This document shows, piece by piece, positions 20,901-31,898 of a stretch of DNA of 64,000 bases; positions within the stretch are counted from its first letter, which is position 1, and each line of letters begins with the position of its first letter. The stretch is from assembly GCA_017506865.1 (NCBI GenBank), contig JAFCMP010000123.1:62001-126000 (forward strand), in the 5' to 3' direction. Under the pieces are notes generated by a model. It did not search any database. It was not told where the DNA came from and was given only the letters and a program-made list of their open reading frames with translations. A program made the translations under genes and the position numbers. This stretch comes from Tribonema minus (lineage: Eukaryota; Sar; Xanthophyceae; Tribonematales; Tribonemataceae).

Positions 20901-23900
20901 AGCCGTATTGCTACTGTGAATGCTGCCACAGTGCGATGAGATTGCTGCATGGCGTGAGCGACGACGTGACACCAGCTAAGCACTGAGCACCTGCAGCATT
21001 GCTCATCCCGCTGCTGCTCTGGTACTGCTACTGTGGCTGCTGCGCACTGCTGCTGCTGCCGCTCCCGCGCGCTGCTGCGTACGTGCTGCCGCCGCCGCCT
21101 CCGCTATCGCTCCTGAGCGCAACTGGAGTGCTTGAGCGAAACGCCGTGTCACAGAGCGTGAATTCAACAGCATGTCCTGGCCCACGTGCTGAGTCCTGAG
21201 CGAAGCGCCGTGCCGCAGAACGTGAACTCAACAGCATTTCTGGCCTACAGTACATTGTTTCTGCGCTTGCAAATCGCTGAGACCCTGCCGCCGCTGGCCT
21301 ACAGTAGCGCCGTGCTGCAGCGCGTGCACTCAGTATCCTGTGTCCTACCCCACAGCAGTGATCGTGCGCGTGTAAGTTGCTGAAAGCTTGCCATCGCCAC
21401 TTGCTGAGCGCTGCCACAGGTGAAGACGATCGTTGGCGACCGCAAGGACGCCACGGTTATCCAGGAGACGCTCGGCGGCGAGAAGTTTGACGCGGTGTAC
21501 GACATGAACGCGCGCGAGGTCGGCGACACGCAGCCGCTCGCGGACCTCTTCAACGGCAAGGTGGAGCACTACGTATTCATGTCGTCGGCGGGCGTGTACC
21601 TCAAGTCCGACCTGGTGAGTGTTTTCTGTTTTGAAAAGCAAATAATATGTACTTCAAGTCATACTTGAAGTTTGGCGCCGTGTACGACATGAACGCGCGC
21701 GAGGTCAGCGTCATGCAGCTGCTTGCGGACCTCTTCAACGGCAAAGTGGACCACTACATGTTCATGTCGCCGGCGGGCGTGTACCTTAAGTCCGACCTGG
21801 TGAGTTCCGCAAATGACATGTACTGTAATGTGTACGTCAGCGAGTTTTATGTACTTCGACAGATACTTGAAGTTTGAAAAGGTGGAGCACTACGTGTTCA
21901 TGTCGTCGGCGGGCATGTACCACAAGTCCGACCTGCCGTCTGCGAGTTTTGTGTACTTCAATGTGTACTTGAAGTTTACAAAACGGCGGGCGGAGCTCAC
22001 AGTCTGCATGTTGTGGACCTCTAGTCCGACCTGGTAAGTTTCTGGTGCGAGCTTTGCGTACTTCAGTGTGCACTTCAAGGTTTGCTGGCGGAACTCTTTG
22101 CTATGGGAAGGTGGAGCACTACATGTAGTTCATGTTGTTGGCGGGCATGTGCCTCAAGTCCGTTATGGCGAGGCAGCGCGAGCCAGCGCGGAAATGCAAA
22201 AACTTCAACTTGACCATGAGCATTGGCTGCCGTGCAATATGGGTGGTCCTTGCGTGGAGGCAGCAGCACGAACTCAAACTTCCATGTCATATGTGGTTTT
22301 GTTGGCACTGGCGGCAGAAGACTCCTCGAGCATTTCGGCTCTCTAAAGTTGATGGGGATTGAGGGGGAGGCTAGGACTACTTGAGCTCTACCAGACTGCC
22401 ACACTTCAATATTGTACATCTGAAGAGCCACCAAGGGCATGGAGTGAGGTGTGCAGTGCTGTACAAGCTCTGAGTCACTCCTTGCCATTCTACGACGAGG
22501 GCAAACACGCCATGCCGAGTGCTCATTCGCTCTCGCCACAACGCACCTTGTTACTGCGGAAAGCATTGCATGCATGGCCTAGGCCTAACCCTAACCCTAA
22601 TTATATAGCATGACAGCATCTCGACGCCGCTAGATTTTTGCCTCAGGGATCAGACACACTGGCAAGGCCTACGCTCGCATGCAGAGTTTGCTAATGCTGC
22701 TGACTCAGTGCTGCTCTTCAACTTCACTTGTGACGCTCGCCCCCTTCTATACTTCAATACGTGATGCTGCAGATGCCCCACCGGGAAGAGGATGCGACGG
22801 ACCCCAAGTCGCGCCACCTGGGCAAGTGCGAGAGCGAGGCATACCTGGAGAAGGTACGTACATACGTACCCGGTCAGGGTAGGTATTCGCATACTTAGCA
22901 TACATACGGTAGCTACACACGTTACCTGGGCAAGTGCGAGTGCGAGGCGTACCTGGAGAAGGTAGGTACATAAAATCACCTGGAAAGGGTAGGTAGTCAC
23001 ATACTTGGCATACATTCGGGAGACACACACCTACCTTGAAAGGGTTGTATATGCAAGCCTATAAAGCGTAGAGTGTAGACAAAGCTTCAAACTTACCTAG
23101 TACGTACACGCACACCTTGAAAGGGTAGGTATTCGCATACTTAGCATACATACGGTAGATACACTCTGCGAGGCTACAGCCGTGTGCCTAGTCTTGCTGG
23201 TCGGTGCCAAGCAAGGAGTGATGCACATGCTGCTGCCTATCCCCAGGCTCTTCGCATTAACTTCACACTCCTTAAGGCCTGTTCCCCTAATCGCATCCTT
23301 GGCACCATACGGTAGGTACACACATTACCTGGGGAGAGGGCTGGCACTTCAAAGTATCTGTAAATCTGGAAAAGGTAGGCACGCGCATACTTGGAATGGA
23401 GTGGGTGTACGCGAACCTGGAACAAGGGTAGGCATAGGCATGCTCAGGAAGAGCGCAGGTGTTGTGTTCGTCGCTTGATGTGCCATGCAAGCAAGGTAAT
23501 CGCGCATGCCGCCAGCGTCAACGCACACTGCTCTCAAACATCTTGAATCATGCCAGTAGCAACGCTCACTGCTCTCAAACACCTCAAATAATGCCAGTCG
23601 GCATATGAATCCGTAACGCTGGCCGTGAATCACCAGCACACGATCTTCAAGTTGCCCTTTCTGACTGTGCGCAGATTGGTGCGCCCTTCACCAGCATCCG
23701 GTCCATGCCAGTGTTAGCGCACGCGGCGTGTGTGCGCCGTGAAGCGCGTCAGTCAGCGCGCACATACTTGAAGTATTTACCTTCCAGTAAAACAATACGT
23801 CATGCAGTATATCGACCCAAAGTGCTGGCGGCTGAACGTCCCTGCTGCCTGACGGAACCCGTGTGTGCGCACAAACTTCACCATATAACTTCAACTTCAA

Positions 23901-26900
23901 CTTGTCCGTTCTGACTGTGTGCGTGCAGATCGGCATGCCCTTCACCAGCATCCGGCCCACGTACATCTACGGCCCCCTCAACTACAACCCCCTGGAGGAG
24001 TGGTTCTTTGAGAGGCTGGACCAGGTACGTTCTCCTAGAACGTTCTCCTATGGAAAACATTTTTCCACAGTGCAGGAGTGACTGTACAGGACGCCCTTAG
24101 TCCGCTCTGCTTTGCACTGCTGCGCCGTTTGCCCATTTCACCCACTCAGGATGACGGCCGCATCTTTATTCAATCGGGCAACCAGAGCTTCACTGCTGGA
24201 GCGGGGCAGTACAGTGGCGGTACTGTTTGACTCGTGGCCAATTGCTGCAGCAGCGGCGACCGCGGTCATTGGTGGCGGCTCACCACTCCTTGGCACCTAG
24301 AGCTCTACGATCTTTTGATCCGTTTCCATGATGCTTTCACGACATCGTCGCGGCAACGTGTCGCGACGGTGCAGAAATCATGTCGCGATGGTGTCGCGCA
24401 CCGTTTGCTAGGCTCATGTTGTCTCAGACGGCGGTGTTGCGCACAGCCCGCTTACTTCATGTCGTCTTACACACGAGGCTCGACCAGGTACGTTCTTTTA
24501 AAAAACATTTTCCAAGAGTCAGTGTACAGGACGCCCTTGGTCTGCTGTGCTGCGCGCTGCTGCGCCGTTTGCATTCATGCCGTCAGGGCAACGAGATGTC
24601 GTTTCCAAGTGATCGGCAATGCACATTGAAACTTTCAAGGTGTTCACACAGACGTGCGCAGATTCTGGGCATTTACTGTCTGGGCTTTCTCGCATCCTGA
24701 GCGAGAAATTATAAAAAGCTATTCTAGAAACCGTTTGCCTGCAGTCAGGAGGGACTGTACAGTACCTCCTCGTCTGCTGTGCTGTTCACTGCTGCGCCGT
24801 TTGCATTCACACGGTCAGGGCAACGATTGAGTGTTGACTTGAGAGCAATGGTGTCTTCGCTGTCAGAGCCGGCCGTGCGTATTTCCCTCGTTGAAGCGCT
24901 TGTCTCTCGTTTTCCAGGACGGGGGTTAGGGTGAGGGTTGCCCACCAGCATGGCAGAGCTCAGGAGATGCACTCTCGGTCAGGGTCAGGTCGGCGCATAG
25001 CCTACATCCCGATGGCTTTGTCTCAGGCGTTCAGCCAGCGCTGTCTCATTGCTAACCCTAACCCTAACCGTTGTCCGGCCCACCTATGCTCGCATAAGTC
25101 TCACTTAGCCTCACTGTAAGCGTAACCCAAGGTTAACTTGCCCTAATTCGTCCTCGCTGGCAAGGGAATCCGGCCTCTGGTGGTAGAACCTAGCCCTAAC
25201 CCTAACCCTCCGAGATCATAATCCTTGCCCTCAGCCAGACCCTAGCCCTGACACGGGGCTTAATTGCCCTGCTCTGTCCCTACTGGTCTTGCAATCAACC
25301 TCTGGTGCATTTCAGGATCGCACCATCATCATGCCTACAAAGCTAATTCGTTCTGTCTGATTTCGGCCTCTTTCTTTCTTTCTTTCTTTCAGGACCGCAC
25401 CATCATCATCCCCGGCCACGGCCAGCACCTGACCGGCCTTGGGCACGTACAGGACCTGGCTGTCGCCATGGCCAATGTCCTGGGCAAGGAGGTACGCTGA
25501 ACGGGTTGGGGTCAGGTCAGGATTAGCATCAGGGTTGGTGAGGCTCACTGAGGTGTTTTTGTTATCTGATTATGGTTGGGGCCAGGGTGAGAATTACAGT
25601 TAGGGTTGGTTAGAGTTAAAGAGGCGAGGATTAGAGTTAGGGTTGGCTGGACCTGGCTGTCGCCATGGCCAACGTCCTGGGCAAGGAGGTACGTTGACCG
25701 GGCAACGGTTAGTGTTACGTTAGGCTAGGGTTAGGGTTAGATCAGGGCTACTGAGGCGTTTTCGTTCTCTGCCGTCCGACGTCCTGAGCAAGGAGGTTGA
25801 GCATTGAACGAGACAGAGGCGTTTTCATTCTCTGATTGTGGAAGCATTGCTTGAAGTAGACGCGTGCGATTTCCGCGCAAAAGTTGACTAGCATGTGAGA
25901 TTGTTTGTTTTTGTGGCTTGAGGTAGGGTCGGGTTAAGCCCTAGTCAAACCCTGGCAACAGGGTTTGCTTCTGTTTGGTAACAGAAGCTGAAAATGACTG
26001 GCAAGGATTGATGCCAAGAACTTAACTGCAAGTGCTTTCATTCACTGAGTATGCGAATTCTGCACTCGTTTTGCAGCATTGCGCATATGTCAAGACGGTA
26101 AAGCACCAGCGCCTACCCTGAATAGATGGCTAAACACTCTTGCCCCGCCTCACTGCACCGCTGCTGCAACTGACATGATGTTATATGTACTTCAAAGTAT
26201 CATGTACTTGTTGAAGTATACCTTTGATGCCAAAGATAAATTCAAGAGCGCTGTCAGTAGCTGCTGAACCTCTGTGTTGGGCTGCCGGCTGGAGCTGGCC
26301 TACCGAACACGTGAAACCTTTCCATACTGAACACCCATGCCTCAAAGGCTAAAAAGCTTGCACACATAAGTCTTTTTGACTACTGTGGATATGGTGGCTC
26401 TGTTGACTCGTGGCCAATGGCTGCAGCAGCGGTGACCACGGTCATCGGTGGAAGGCACTTGCGGTTAACCACACCTTGTGTACCTAGAGCTCCACGATCT
26501 TTTGAATCGTTTCCATTCATGCATGTCAAAATCATGTGCTTCGATTCAGTGCCGTTGCGCAGGTTGCCAACATGTACATAGACTTGTAAATGAATGTTCC
26601 ACTTACACTTCAAGGCATACATTCATGTTCACATCAAAATCATGTGCTGCTTCGATTCATTATTCATTATGGTTGCGCAGGTTGCCAAGGGGCAGATCTA
26701 CAACATCCAGGACGCCAAGGCGATCACCTTTGACGGCATGGCGCGTGCGTGTGCCAAGGCCATGGGCAAGGACCCCGCAGGTGAGCCAATTTTGTACTCG
26801 TACGTCAAGTAGTATTTGTACTTCAAGTCCTAGAAGTGCTTGAAGATCACCTTTGACAGCATGGCGCGCGCATGTGCCAAGGCCATGGGCAAGGACCCCG

Positions 26901-29453
26901 CAGGTGAGTCAATCTTGCACCCGTACTTCAAGTAGTGTTGTACTTCAAGTCCTAGAAGTACTTGAACATCAGCTTTGACATGGCGCGCGCGTGTGCCAAG
27001 GCCATGGGCAAGGACCCCGCAGGTGAGCACCAGGAATGGTACTTCAAGTATTTAAAGTACTTGGAGGGGGGGGGCACATGGAGGAGGACGTAGGGGAGGA
27101 TCCCGAGATGCCATTGGCGGCGGCGGCGTTTGAGTGGTTGTCGTTGAGACACTTTCAGACTGTCATACGACATGTAAGTAGATTCTGGACAGCAAGCTTC
27201 AAGTTGGATGCCATTCATCTGGGCTTTTTCGCGCCCTGAGCGAGAATTAATGAAAAGTAACTTGGTACTTTGATCTGGGCGCCACATCCGCTTCGTCTCG
27301 CGACTGTGACGCCATGAGCTCTTGTGTGCAGAAACCGGCATTGTGCATGGTGCATATGCACCATCATGGCGCATTGAGAGCTGTGGCACTTATGAATATA
27401 CAATTTTGGCTTTTCTACAAATTCGAGCACAACCCGTGCGCCCTGCAGCAGTCAACATCAAGCAGTTCCACGCCTGACTCTTGAACTTCGGAATGCACAA
27501 GCGCCTCGATGGCGTACGCCGTATGTCGTCAGGCAGGGGTTACCTCGCAATCACCCCATGCATATTCGTCAGGCAGGGGTTACCTCGCAATCACCCCATG
27601 CATAGTACTATATGTTCGTGGCACAACCTCGGCGTCACAGCTCAATTGACAGTGGCGTGTGTTCACACAGTCCTCACCCTTGTTATGGACAGCGATTTGT
27701 GCCCCCCGCTGCAGCGGTCAAGATCAAGCACTTCAACCCCAAATCCTTTGACTTTGATGAAACGAAGGCGTTCCCCATGCGCCCCCAGCACAGGTCTGGA
27801 GCTGATCTCTTACAGCACGCGCACACAGCTGCACTTCCGACAAAAACTTGAAGTGCTGACTTCAACTAAGGCTGCAACCCATTGCGCACCTTTGTAACTC
27901 TTGTACATGCCATGCCGCGTACGATTTGTGCCCCCCGCTGCAGCGGTCAAGATCAAGCACTTCAACCCCAAGTCGTTTGACTTTGGCAAGAAGAAGGCGT
28001 TCCCCATGCGCCCCCAGCACAGGTCTGGAGCTGATCTCTTACAGCTGGCGCACACAACTGCACTTCCAACTACAACTTCAAGTGATAACTTTAACTAGGA
28101 CATCTTATCCGTACATGCACAACCTCAATACTGCCCCTCACGCCATTATGGCACCCCTTCCTCGTCGTCCCTTTCCTCGTCACCACCGCCCTCTCCCGAC
28201 GGGACCCCCCCCCATCACCGTCCTCCCTGTCATTGCGTACAATTTGTGCCCCCTCGCAGCGGTCAAGATCAAGCACTTCAACCCCAAGTCCTTTGACTTT
28301 GGCAAGAAGAAGGCGTTCCCCATGCGCCCCCAGCACTTCTACACGAGCGTGGCGAAGGCCATGAAGGACCTAGAGTGGGAGCCCAAGTTCTCTTCCGAGG
28401 CGGGGCTGAAGGACTCGTACGAAAACGACTTTGTACACAAGAAGGTATGTGTTAGCCCGCATGTGTTTTTGACAATCGCTTCCTAAACAATGGTAACAAG
28501 GCCATGAGAGACCTCGAGTGGGAGCCCAAGTTCTCTTCTGAAGCTGGGCTGAAGGACTCATACGAAAACGACTTTGTACACAAGAAGGTACATCAAGCCT
28601 CATGTGTATATAGTTATACTTGTACTTTTTATTAATTCTCGCTCAGGGCGCGAAAAAGCCCAGATGATTGGCATCTAGCTGTAAGGAATCTACATGTCGT
28701 ATGACAGTCTGAAAGTGTCGCAACGACAACCACTCAAACGCCGCCGCCGCCAAATGGCATCTCGGGGTCCTCCCCTACGTCCTCCTCCATGTGCCCCCCC
28801 CCCCCTGGATTCTGCCATGTGTGTCATGACACGGCCAGAGTACGCCATGTGGAGCGCTGCCGACAGTGCCGAGCGTAAGCGCGCCAGGGCGATGCCCTTG
28901 AGAGCTTTAGGGCGCGCTCCTCCGGGCACTGACATCCTGCTGGCATACTCATACTACTTAAGAAAAGCATGCTTGCGTCTAAAACAACAGAACAAGGCCA
29001 TGAAGGACCTCGAGTGGGAGCGCAAGTTCACATCGGAGGCGGGGCTGAAGGACTCGTACGAAAAAGTCTTTGTACACAAGAAGGTACGGCAAGCCCTGTG
29101 TATTTATGTGTAAGATACAGTGAGCATGCTTGAGTAAGAAACATCACGGCTTGGTTGTTAAGGAGGTCAAGTGAGACCCCAGGACTCTTGGCTGCGAGTA
29201 ATCGTCCATGCTTGTTGGCTTTCAGCTCTGTGTTCAAGTGAATACCTCTTCAAGCATGTGAAAGATGTAACTTCACATATCAGTGAGCACTGCTGCAGCT
29301 TGAATTACATACTCATCAACGCACGTGGCTCAACATGTGACGCTCCGCCGCTGTTCGCGCTTGGCGCAGGCAGCGGGCGGCCTCAAGAACGACTTTGAGT
29401 GCGACGACATGGTGCTCAACAGCGACCTCGTCGACGTCCTGCTCACGGCATAG
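17926..29453 (+). CDS. Plastid-targeted CSP41b-like protein (atypical short-chain dehydrogenase/reductase fold), 9 exons
   Basis: CSP41 proteins bind and stabilise plastid RNAs and associate with ribosomes and the RNA polymerase. Exons: 17926-18044, 18426-18552, 21420-21614, 22773-22853, 23929-24024, 25393-25491, 26681-26780, 28260-28444 and 29370-29453 (TAG); all phases close, 361 residues. The N-terminus has a hydrophobic signal peptide ending 'LPCAACFVTP', an ASAFAP-like Phe cleavage site, then 'RVLVIGGTRFSGLYL' (nucleotide-binding Rossmann loop). Family blocks follow: 'RGKTANKQLPGESDEEY', 'VYDMNAREV', 'YVFMSSAGVYLKSDL', 'DPKSRHLGK', 'SIRPTYIYGPLNYNP', 'TFDGMARACAKA' and 'FNPKSFDFGKKKAFPMR'. 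Introns make up over 90% of the gene and hold ladders of exon-edge copies. Confidence 0.93.
18991..19046. repeat. Perfect 28-bp direct tandem repeat in CSP41b intron 2
   Basis: Two identical adjacent units starting 'atcctagataaattgtataa'. An imperfect tandem duplication of about 55 bp, with 'ggcgcaattgcgctttggcg' and its variant 'ggcgcgattgcgctgtgacg', follows at about 19070-19170. No coding content was seen. Confidence 0.9.
21125..21345. repeat. Three imperfect copies near the end of CSP41b intron 2
   Basis: Units contain 'gagcgaarcgccgtg', '(c)agarcgtgaa(c/t)tcaacagca' and 'ctggccta'. They occur at about 21130-21180, 21195-21255 and, shorter, 21293-21335. They precede the real acceptor at 21420 but do not visibly contain that exon's start. 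Confidence 0.55.
21673..22175 (+). repeat. Four donor-side copies of exon 3 end (CSP41b intron 3)
   Basis: After the true donor at 21615 the exon end recurs at 21673-21799 (long, open, ending with a good GTGAGT donor), 21883-21937, 22010-22036 and 22112-22170. They encode 'VYDMNAREV...SSAGVYLKSDL' with growing decay; the last has an in-frame stop. The spacers are also repeats of the intron start, each with 'gtacttca' and 'acttgaagttt' words. Preservation falls with distance from the true exon. Confidence 0.95.
22920..23445 (+). repeat. Donor-side copies of exon 4 end and intron start (CSP41b intron 4)
   Basis: A good copy of the exon end, encoding 'LGKCE(C)EAYLEK' with donor GTAGGT, lies at about 22924-22962. 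It is followed by further units that mostly keep the intron start: 'gggtaggt' with 'cgcatacttagcatacatac' variants near 22880, 22995, 23125 and 23300-23430. There are at least five units in total counting the real one. Confidence 0.85.
23655..23705 (+). repeat. Acceptor-side copy of exon 5 start (CSP41b intron 4)
   Basis: 'ctgactgtgcgcag' followed by codons for 'IGAPFTSIRS' repeats the real acceptor and exon start at 23929 ('IGMPFTSIRP'). It is a single copy about 255 bp upstream of the true exon. Confidence 0.85.
24025..24830 (+). repeat. Donor-side copies in CSP41b intron 5
   Basis: The block 'ctggaccaggtacgttct' with downstream 'gtacaggacgccctt' and 'ctgctgcgccgtttgc' starts at the true donor (24025). 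It recurs at about 24476-24600 (with 'RLDQ' codons and donor) and partially at 24745-24825. Between them lie repeat family 2 (24213-24335) and a fragment of repeat family 1 (24658-24720). Confidence 0.8.
24213..24335 (+). mobile_element. Dispersed repeat family 2, copy 1
   Basis: Shares 'gactcgtggccaat', 'gctgcagcagcgg', 'cggtcat' and 'agagctctacgatcttttga' with 26385-26525 (same strand). The last part matches 35796-35881 and 54655-54745 on the opposite strand. No terminal repeats or coding capacity are apparent. Confidence 0.7.
25308..25345 (+). repeat. Acceptor-side copy of exon 6 start (CSP41b intron 5)
   Basis: 'catttcag' plus 'gatcgcaccatcatcatgcc' repeats the real acceptor and exon start at 25393 ('gaccgcaccatcatcatccc'). 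A (TTTC)n run directly precedes the true acceptor. Confidence 0.85.
25650..25800 (+). repeat. Two donor-side copies of exon 6 end (CSP41b intron 6)
   Basis: 25651-25689 repeats the codons for 'DLAVAMANVLGKE' almost perfectly with donor GTACGT. 25774-25796 keeps only 'gacgtcctgagcaaggag'. Flanking bases are TTAGGG-type. Confidence 0.9.
26385..26525 (+). mobile_element. Dispersed repeat family 2, copy 2
   Basis: Closest relative of the copy at 24213-24335, about 75-80% alike by eye over 120 bases. It lies in CSP41b intron 6, shortly upstream of exon 7. Confidence 0.7.
26848..27022 (+). repeat. Two donor-side copies of exon 7 end (CSP41b intron 7)
   Basis: 26848-26903 and 26968-27022 repeat the codons for 'MARACAKAMGKDPA' and donor GTGAG(T/C). 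Both follow a unit containing 'gtacttcaagtcctagaagt'. They have only a few base changes, making them among the best preserved copies in the window. Confidence 0.95.
27063..27262 (+). mobile_element. Dispersed repeat family 1, copy B
   Basis: Starts in a G run and 'gcacatggaggaggacgtag', and ends at 'gccctgagcgagaattaa'. It is nearly identical to 10318-10500. It is inserted in CSP41b intron 7 just after the last donor-side exon copy. Confidence 0.75.
27527..27604. repeat. Near-perfect 40-bp direct tandem repeat
   Basis: Two adjacent units starting 'cgtcaggcaggggttacctc' and ending 'ccccatgcat'. It is intronic (CSP41b intron 7). Confidence 0.9.
27700..28040 (+). repeat. Two acceptor-side copies of exon 8 start (CSP41b intron 7)
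   Basis: 27709-27795 and 27941-28025 repeat the acceptor and about 80 bases of exon 8 ('VKIKHFNPKSFDF', 'AFPMRPQH'). Both are followed by the same 'aggtctggagctgatctctt'. The real exon begins at 28260. The second copy is nearly identical to the real start; the first has 'DETK' in place of 'GKKK'. Confidence 0.95.
28500..29085 (+). repeat. Two donor-side copies of exon 8 end (CSP41b intron 8)
   Basis: 28500-28588 and 28994-29083 repeat the codons for 'AMKDLEWEPKF' to 'FVHKK' with donor GTAC. Family 1 copy C lies between them. Both frames remain open across the copied part. Confidence 0.95.
28626..28925 (-). mobile_element. Dispersed repeat family 1, copy C
   Basis: Inverted relative of copies A and B. 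Its plus strand encodes 'MSYDSLKVSQRQ' and 'YAMWSAADSAERKRARA'. Together with copy A it covers both halves of the family consensus. Confidence 0.75.
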
Positions 29454-29489
29454 ACGAGTCTGAGTCTGAGTCTGCATGTGGCACGGCTC

Positions 29490-29575
29490 AAACAGCAACC
29501 GCATCGTCGTCCTGCTCACGGCAAAGACGAGTCTGAGTCTGAGTCTGCATGTGGCACGGCTGTTGTTGGCGACAT
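29490..29575 (+). repeat. Copy of the CSP41b stop region downstream of the gene
   Basis: 'gtcgtcctgctcacggca' followed by 'agacgagtctgagtctgagt' repeats the end of the last exon and its 3' flank (29430-29485). The copy has 'aag' in place of the stop codon. Gene ends are therefore duplicated as exon ends are. Confidence 0.85.
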
Positions 29576-30259
29576 CCTGCGAAGCGCTGGCTGAGGCGTA
29601 GGGTGACGCAAACGCGCGCGGATGGCGCATGCCTTCGGCTTTTTTGTAACGAGGCATGCGCGGGACTGTGTGTTTGCCCTGTGAAGACGCCATCATTGCG
29701 GCCTGGGCCAAAGGCTCGCGGCGCGGCGCACGCAGGGGGGGGGAAGCCTCTGCGCGGGGGGGGGGGGGGAGTTGATGGCTGACAGCCGAGCTCCCCATGC
29801 ATTATGAGTGACATCGTTAAATGACATTATTAGTGTGAGTTTGGAAGGCGTGTGTTCTCCGTGCGCTTTGTCTGCTGTCTGCTGGCCGTGTGGCAGCGCT
29901 GTGAAGCGGCTGCTTGACTTTGCAGACGGCACACGTGCATATCCGAGCCCCATGCCACGTTTTGAGCGCTGTCAACGTGTTGCGTCACTGAGCGCTTTGC
30001 ACAGCGTCATCTTTATGGAGGACGATGAATTGACTTCTTGGCGCATCAGGGTGTATTGCACCAGGGACATAAATTCTTGAGTCCTGAGGGAAATTACTGT
30101 GTCTGCAAGCAGAACGGCTGAGTTACCTTGCACAGCAGCTACAACTGTGTTCTTGAAAGTGTGCCGGCAATGCTTGTCCCCTCTTCCCGCTTGGACTCTC
30201 ATGCACCGTTGCCACAACACCAAAGTATGGATGGGCTGAGCATGAGAGGGTTTGCAAGT

Positions 30260-31870
30260 TATTATCTCAAAGGTTCAATGGCCACTTCAAGCCTGCATCC
30301 TACATAAGGTAGCGGCAGGTCACGCAGGCAATTCTGCCTCCGTTTTGAGCGGTGTTCAGGTTTTCACAGCCTGCTTTCATGAATCTCATCCATGTCTATT
30401 TGAGATGTTTCAAAATTTGAGCTTGGCTCTACTTTCTCGCACCTTCCAAAGACGCTTGCAGCCTTCAAAAGCAATCGTGCACGCCCAACAAATGTCGTAG
30501 CATCCGGCCAGCGCTACCTATATGCTGCTGAGTTTTGATCCCGGCTGAGCACTGCGACCTGCATGTGTAGGCGCGCACTCTTAGAACGGTTCTCTTCTCT
30601 CCGCTCCTGTGCGCATACTTTTATTATAGGTTCAGTGGCCACTTGATGCCTGCAACGAGGGAGTAACTCGCTTGTCATTCAGGATATTCGCTCCAAACAA
30701 CACGTGGCGTGCATCCTACATGGGTAACCGCAGGTCACGCTGGCACTTCTGCCCCCGTTTTGAGCGGTGTTCATGGTTTTCAGAGCCACTCTGTACGTTC
30801 CAATTTGGCGTGAAATATCATGAAAAACAGTGGCGTCGATCATGAAGGGCCGCTGATGAGGTCATGATTTTCACGACGACCTTTCAGGGTTCGATGAAGG
30901 GAACATGGCATGATTAAAGAAGTGCGAGAACATTGCAGCCAATCAGACGGCGCGGCCGAACATAGTGCTTATGCCAGGCACTCGGTGACGAGGCATAGTG
31001 GCTTGCACTGCAGTCGTTGCGCGTGCCGTGGCCTGTGGGAACGCTGCTAGTGCCAGCAGCACCGCTCTGGCGCCGTAGTATGCGCTGCGTCGTCAGCGAC
31101 CTCTGACGCAGGTCACATCTGATGAACCAAAATTGCTTCTGTCGCGAATGTCGTATGGAACGCGCGGCACGTGTGAATCACGCCAGAAATTCATGGCTGC
31201 ACAAAGGCTCTCACAGCCTGCTTTCATGAATCTCATCCATGTGAGATGTTTCAACATTTGAGCTTGCCTCTACTTCTTGCACCTTCCAAAGACGCTTGCA
31301 GCCTACAAAAGCAATCGTGCACGCCCAACAAAGATCGTAGCATCCGGCCAGCGCTGCCTATATGCTGCTGAGTTTTTAATCCCGGCTGAGCACTGCGACC
31401 TGCATGTGTAGGCGCGCACTCTCAGAACGGTTCTGTTCTCTCCGCTCCTGTGCGCATACTTACATCATAGGTTCAGTGGCCACTTGATGCCTGCAACGAG
31501 GGAGTAACTCGCTTGTCATTCAGGATACTCGCTCCAAACACCACGTGGCGTGCATCCTACATGGGTAACGGCAGGTCACGCTGGCACTTCTGCCCCCGTT
31601 TGAGCGGTGTTCATGGTTTTCACAGCCTGCTTTCATGAATCTCATCCATGTGAGATGTTTCAACATTTGAGCTTGCCTCTACTTCTTGCACCTTCCAAAG
31701 ACGCTTGCAGCCTACAAAAGCAATCGTGCACGCCCAACAAAGATCGTGAGCAAGCTGCCTTATGCTCTAACGTTTTTAATCCCGGCTGAGCACTGCGACC
31801 TGGAGCACTGCTGCACTGTGGGCGCACTCTTAGAACGGTTCACTTCTCTCCGCTTCTGTCTTCAACACAC
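30260..31870 (+). repeat. Tandem array of ATPase 5' flank units
   Basis: 'ttctgcc(t/c)ccgttt' and 'gagcggtgttca' recur at about 30330, 30745 and 31588; 'cacagcctgctttcatgaat' at 30363, 31211 and 31620; 'cccggctgagcactgcgacc' at 30540, 31380 and 31782; 'agaacggttc' at 30595, 31427 and 31832. A block of roughly 400 bp (30790-31205) interrupts the array. The last unit runs to within about 30 bases of the ATPase ATG, so the likely promoter/5'UTR is itself the terminal copy. Confidence 0.85.
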
Positions 31871-31898
31871 GCAGTGGATATCTACACGCAGCGGAGAC

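Larger units (their letters stand above)
29454..31898. other. Intergenic region between CSP41b and the P-type ATPase
   Basis: No gene was recognised. The left part holds the copied CSP41b stop region and runs of C and G near 29740-29770. The right part is the 30260-31870 tandem array that ends at the ATPase start. Small ORFs here follow the repeat units and look non-coding. Confidence 0.6.

Noticed and set aside
23349..23639. Minus-strand frame in CSP41b intron 4
   Set aside because: Intronic, repeat-derived, with no recognisable domain.
30870..30900. Hammerhead-ribozyme-like 'ctgatgag'
   Set aside because: The GAAA core element and closing stems are absent in the expected positions.
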